Shown here: positions 7,430 to 8,183 of the stretch, piece by piece | Numbering within the stretch: the first letter of the stretch is position 1 | Layout: each line of letters opens with the position of its first letter | Source: an uncultured Micrococcales bacterium | Lineage (GTDB): Bacteria; Actinomycetota; Actinomycetes; S36-B12; GCA-2699445 | Direction: 5' to 3' | DNA: 8,183 nt | Assembly: GCA_903915555.1 (NCBI GenBank) | Contig: CAIWTL010000577.1 | Coordinates: 1-8,183, forward strand | Position numbers and translations under genes: made by a program | Notes under the pieces: model-generated | Told to the model about the DNA's origin: nothing | Seen by the model: the letters and a program-made list of their open reading frames with translations, nothing else | The model's database searches: none

Positions 7430-7482
7430 GTCCCTGTCCTTCTCTTACGTCTGTGCGTGGGTTCCCAGGCGTCAGGCCCGGA

Positions 7483-7785
7483 TCACTTGGCCTTCTCGAG
7501 GATCTCGACCACGCGCCAGCGCTTGGTCGCCGATCGCGGCTTGGTCTCCATCAGCAGGACGCGGTCGCCCGTGCCGGCCTCGTTGTTCTCGTCGTGCGCC
7601 TTCAGACGGGAGGTGCGTCGTACGACCTTCCCGTACAGCGGGTGCTTGAAACGGTCCTCGACGGCCACGACGACGGTCTTGTCCATCTTGTCGCTCACCA
7701 CGAGGCCCTCGCGGGTCTTGCGGTAGCCCCGGGCGGCCGGGTCGGTGGTTTCGGTGGCGGTCTGGTCCACACTCTGCTCGCTCAT
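7483..7785 (-). CDS. rpsQ: 30S ribosomal protein S17
   Basis: S17 is a primary 16S rRNA-binding protein with an OB fold, needed early in assembly of the 30S body. The product is 100 residues. The first 20 or so (MSEQSVDQTATETTDPAARG) are an acidic, Thr-rich extension as seen in many actinobacterial S17. The core then begins YRKTREGLVVSDKMDKTVVV at 21-40 and includes KHPLYGKVVRRTSRLKAHDE at 47-66 and the S17 signature GDRVLLMETKPRSATKRWRV at 73-92. The ATG at 7785-7783 lies 5 nt after the rpmC stop, with GAGGAAGG in the end of rpmC as ribosome binding site. The same frame stays open further upstream, but only as a shadow of rpmC. Stop is TGA at 7485-7483. It ends the S10-type gene group. Confidence 0.97.
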   Translation of the reverse strand: MSEQSVDQTATETTDPAARGYRKTREGLVVSDKMDKTVVVAVEDRFKHPLYGKVVRRTSRLKAHDENNEAGTGDRVLLMETKPRSATKRWRVVEILEKAK

Positions 7786-7790
7786 GCGGT

Positions 7791-8015
7791 TCAGCCTTCC
7801 TCGGTGACGGTCGTGATACCCAGCTCGCGCTCCCGCAGCACCGTGTAGATGCGCGCGATCTCGCGGCGCACGGCACGCAGTCGGCCGTGACTCTCGAGCT
7901 GTCCGGTGGCGGACTGGAACCGCAGGTTGAACAGCTCTTCCTTGAGCTCGACCAACTTGGTGGTCAGTTCGTCGTCCTCGAGTCGGCGCAGATCCGCCGT
8001 CTTGGTCATCGTCAT
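7791..8015 (-). CDS. rpmC: 50S ribosomal protein L29
   Basis: L29 lies beside the exit of the peptide tunnel and, with L23, helps form the docking site for trigger factor and the signal recognition particle. The product is 74 residues, two long helices as expected. Conserved parts are LRRLEDDELTTKLVELKEEL at 9-28, NLRFQSATGQL at 30-40 and the L29 signature ESHGRLRAVRREIARI at 41-56. Two in-frame ATGs occur, at 8015 and 8009. The first shares one base with the rplP stop (TGATG) and gives a typical length, so I prefer it. Purine-rich sequence (AGGTGAGGG) in the end of rplP can bind the ribosome. Stop is TGA at 7793-7791. Confidence 0.96.
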   Translation of the reverse strand: MTMTKTADLRRLEDDELTTKLVELKEELFNLRFQSATGQLESHGRLRAVRREIARIYTVLRERELGITTVTEEG

Positions 8016-8183
8016 CAGCCCTCACCTGCCACGTCACGCCGGATGATCCGGCACTTCACCGGGAGTTTGTGGGCCGCACGCTCGAGAGCCTCGCGGGCCA
8101 CGGCCTCGTCCGGGTAGCTCAGTTCGAAGATCACGCGCCCGGGTTTCACGTTGGCCACCCACCATTCCGGCGAGCCCTTGCCC
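8015..8183 (-). CDS. rplP: 50S ribosomal protein L16, C-terminal part (5'-partial)
   Basis: L16 organises the A-site region of the 50S subunit and is a late assembly protein. Only the last 55 residues are inside the window, out of about 138 in a full protein; the rest lies beyond position 8183. The visible part reads GKGSPEWWVANVKPGRVIFE, then LSYPDEAVAREALERAAHKL and PVKCRIIRRD, which matches the L16 signature region (G-K-G-x-P-E-x-W-V-A-x-V-x-P-G) and the conserved C-terminal helix. It ends VAGEG with TGA at 8017-8015, which overlaps the rpmC start by one base. Its position before rpmC-rpsQ is the standard S10-operon order. Confidence 0.96.
   Translation of the reverse strand, partial: GKGSPEWWVANVKPGRVIFELSYPDEAVAREALERAAHKLPVKCRIIRRDVAGEG

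Noticed and set aside
7430..7482. Possible spc promoter (CTGACG with AGACGT 17 nt downstream)
   Set aside because: The second hexamer matches the -10 consensus poorly and nothing else supports it.
7786..8037. Upstream extension of the rpsQ frame
   Set aside because: It overlaps rpmC out of frame and lacks S17 homology. The conserved S17 begins after the ATG at 7785 with a good ribosome binding site.

Overview
The window is high-GC chromosomal DNA, almost certainly from an actinobacterium (Actinomycetota). The reasons are the strong G/C bias at third codon positions, the zinc-ribbon form of ribosomal protein S14, the actinobacterial style of the S8, L29, L14 and SecY N-termini, and the S10-spc ribosomal gene order. 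I cannot name a genus from the sequence.

Positions 1-1945 (+ strand) hold the C-terminal three quarters or so of a heavy-metal P1B-type ATPase. It has a Thr-Pro-Cys motif in its metal-site helix and a C-terminal hemerythrin-like (HHE) domain. This is the P1B-5 architecture, linked in the literature to nickel/iron transport. Its N-terminus lies before the window.

Positions 1977-8183 (- strand) hold the end of the S10 ribosomal-protein operon (rplP partial, rpmC, rpsQ) and then a complete spc operon: rplN, rplX, rplE, rpsN, rpsH, rplF, rplR, rpsE, rpmD, rplO, secY. All 14 genes point the same way and all frames are intact. Most junctions are stop/start overlaps (ATGA or TGATG) or gaps under 15 nt, which suggests tight translational coupling. 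Only three gaps exceed 50 nt: rpsQ-rplN (53), rpsN-rpsH (63) and rplO-secY (86). Those three are the natural places for internal promoters or RNA regulatory elements. The proteins build the 30S and 50S subunits, and secY supplies the channel of the Sec translocase.

The two blocks converge: the ATPase stop and the secY stop are only 31 bp apart. adk, map and infA usually follow secY in actinobacteria, but here the ATPase sits next to secY on the opposite strand. That is the most notable genomic feature. I see no RNA gene, CRISPR array, insertion sequence or phage element, and no credible undescribed multi-gene system. The remaining leads are small: the hemerythrin-fused ATPase and its ligand pattern, the break in synteny, a hairpin before rpsH, and a possible promoter/leader before secY.
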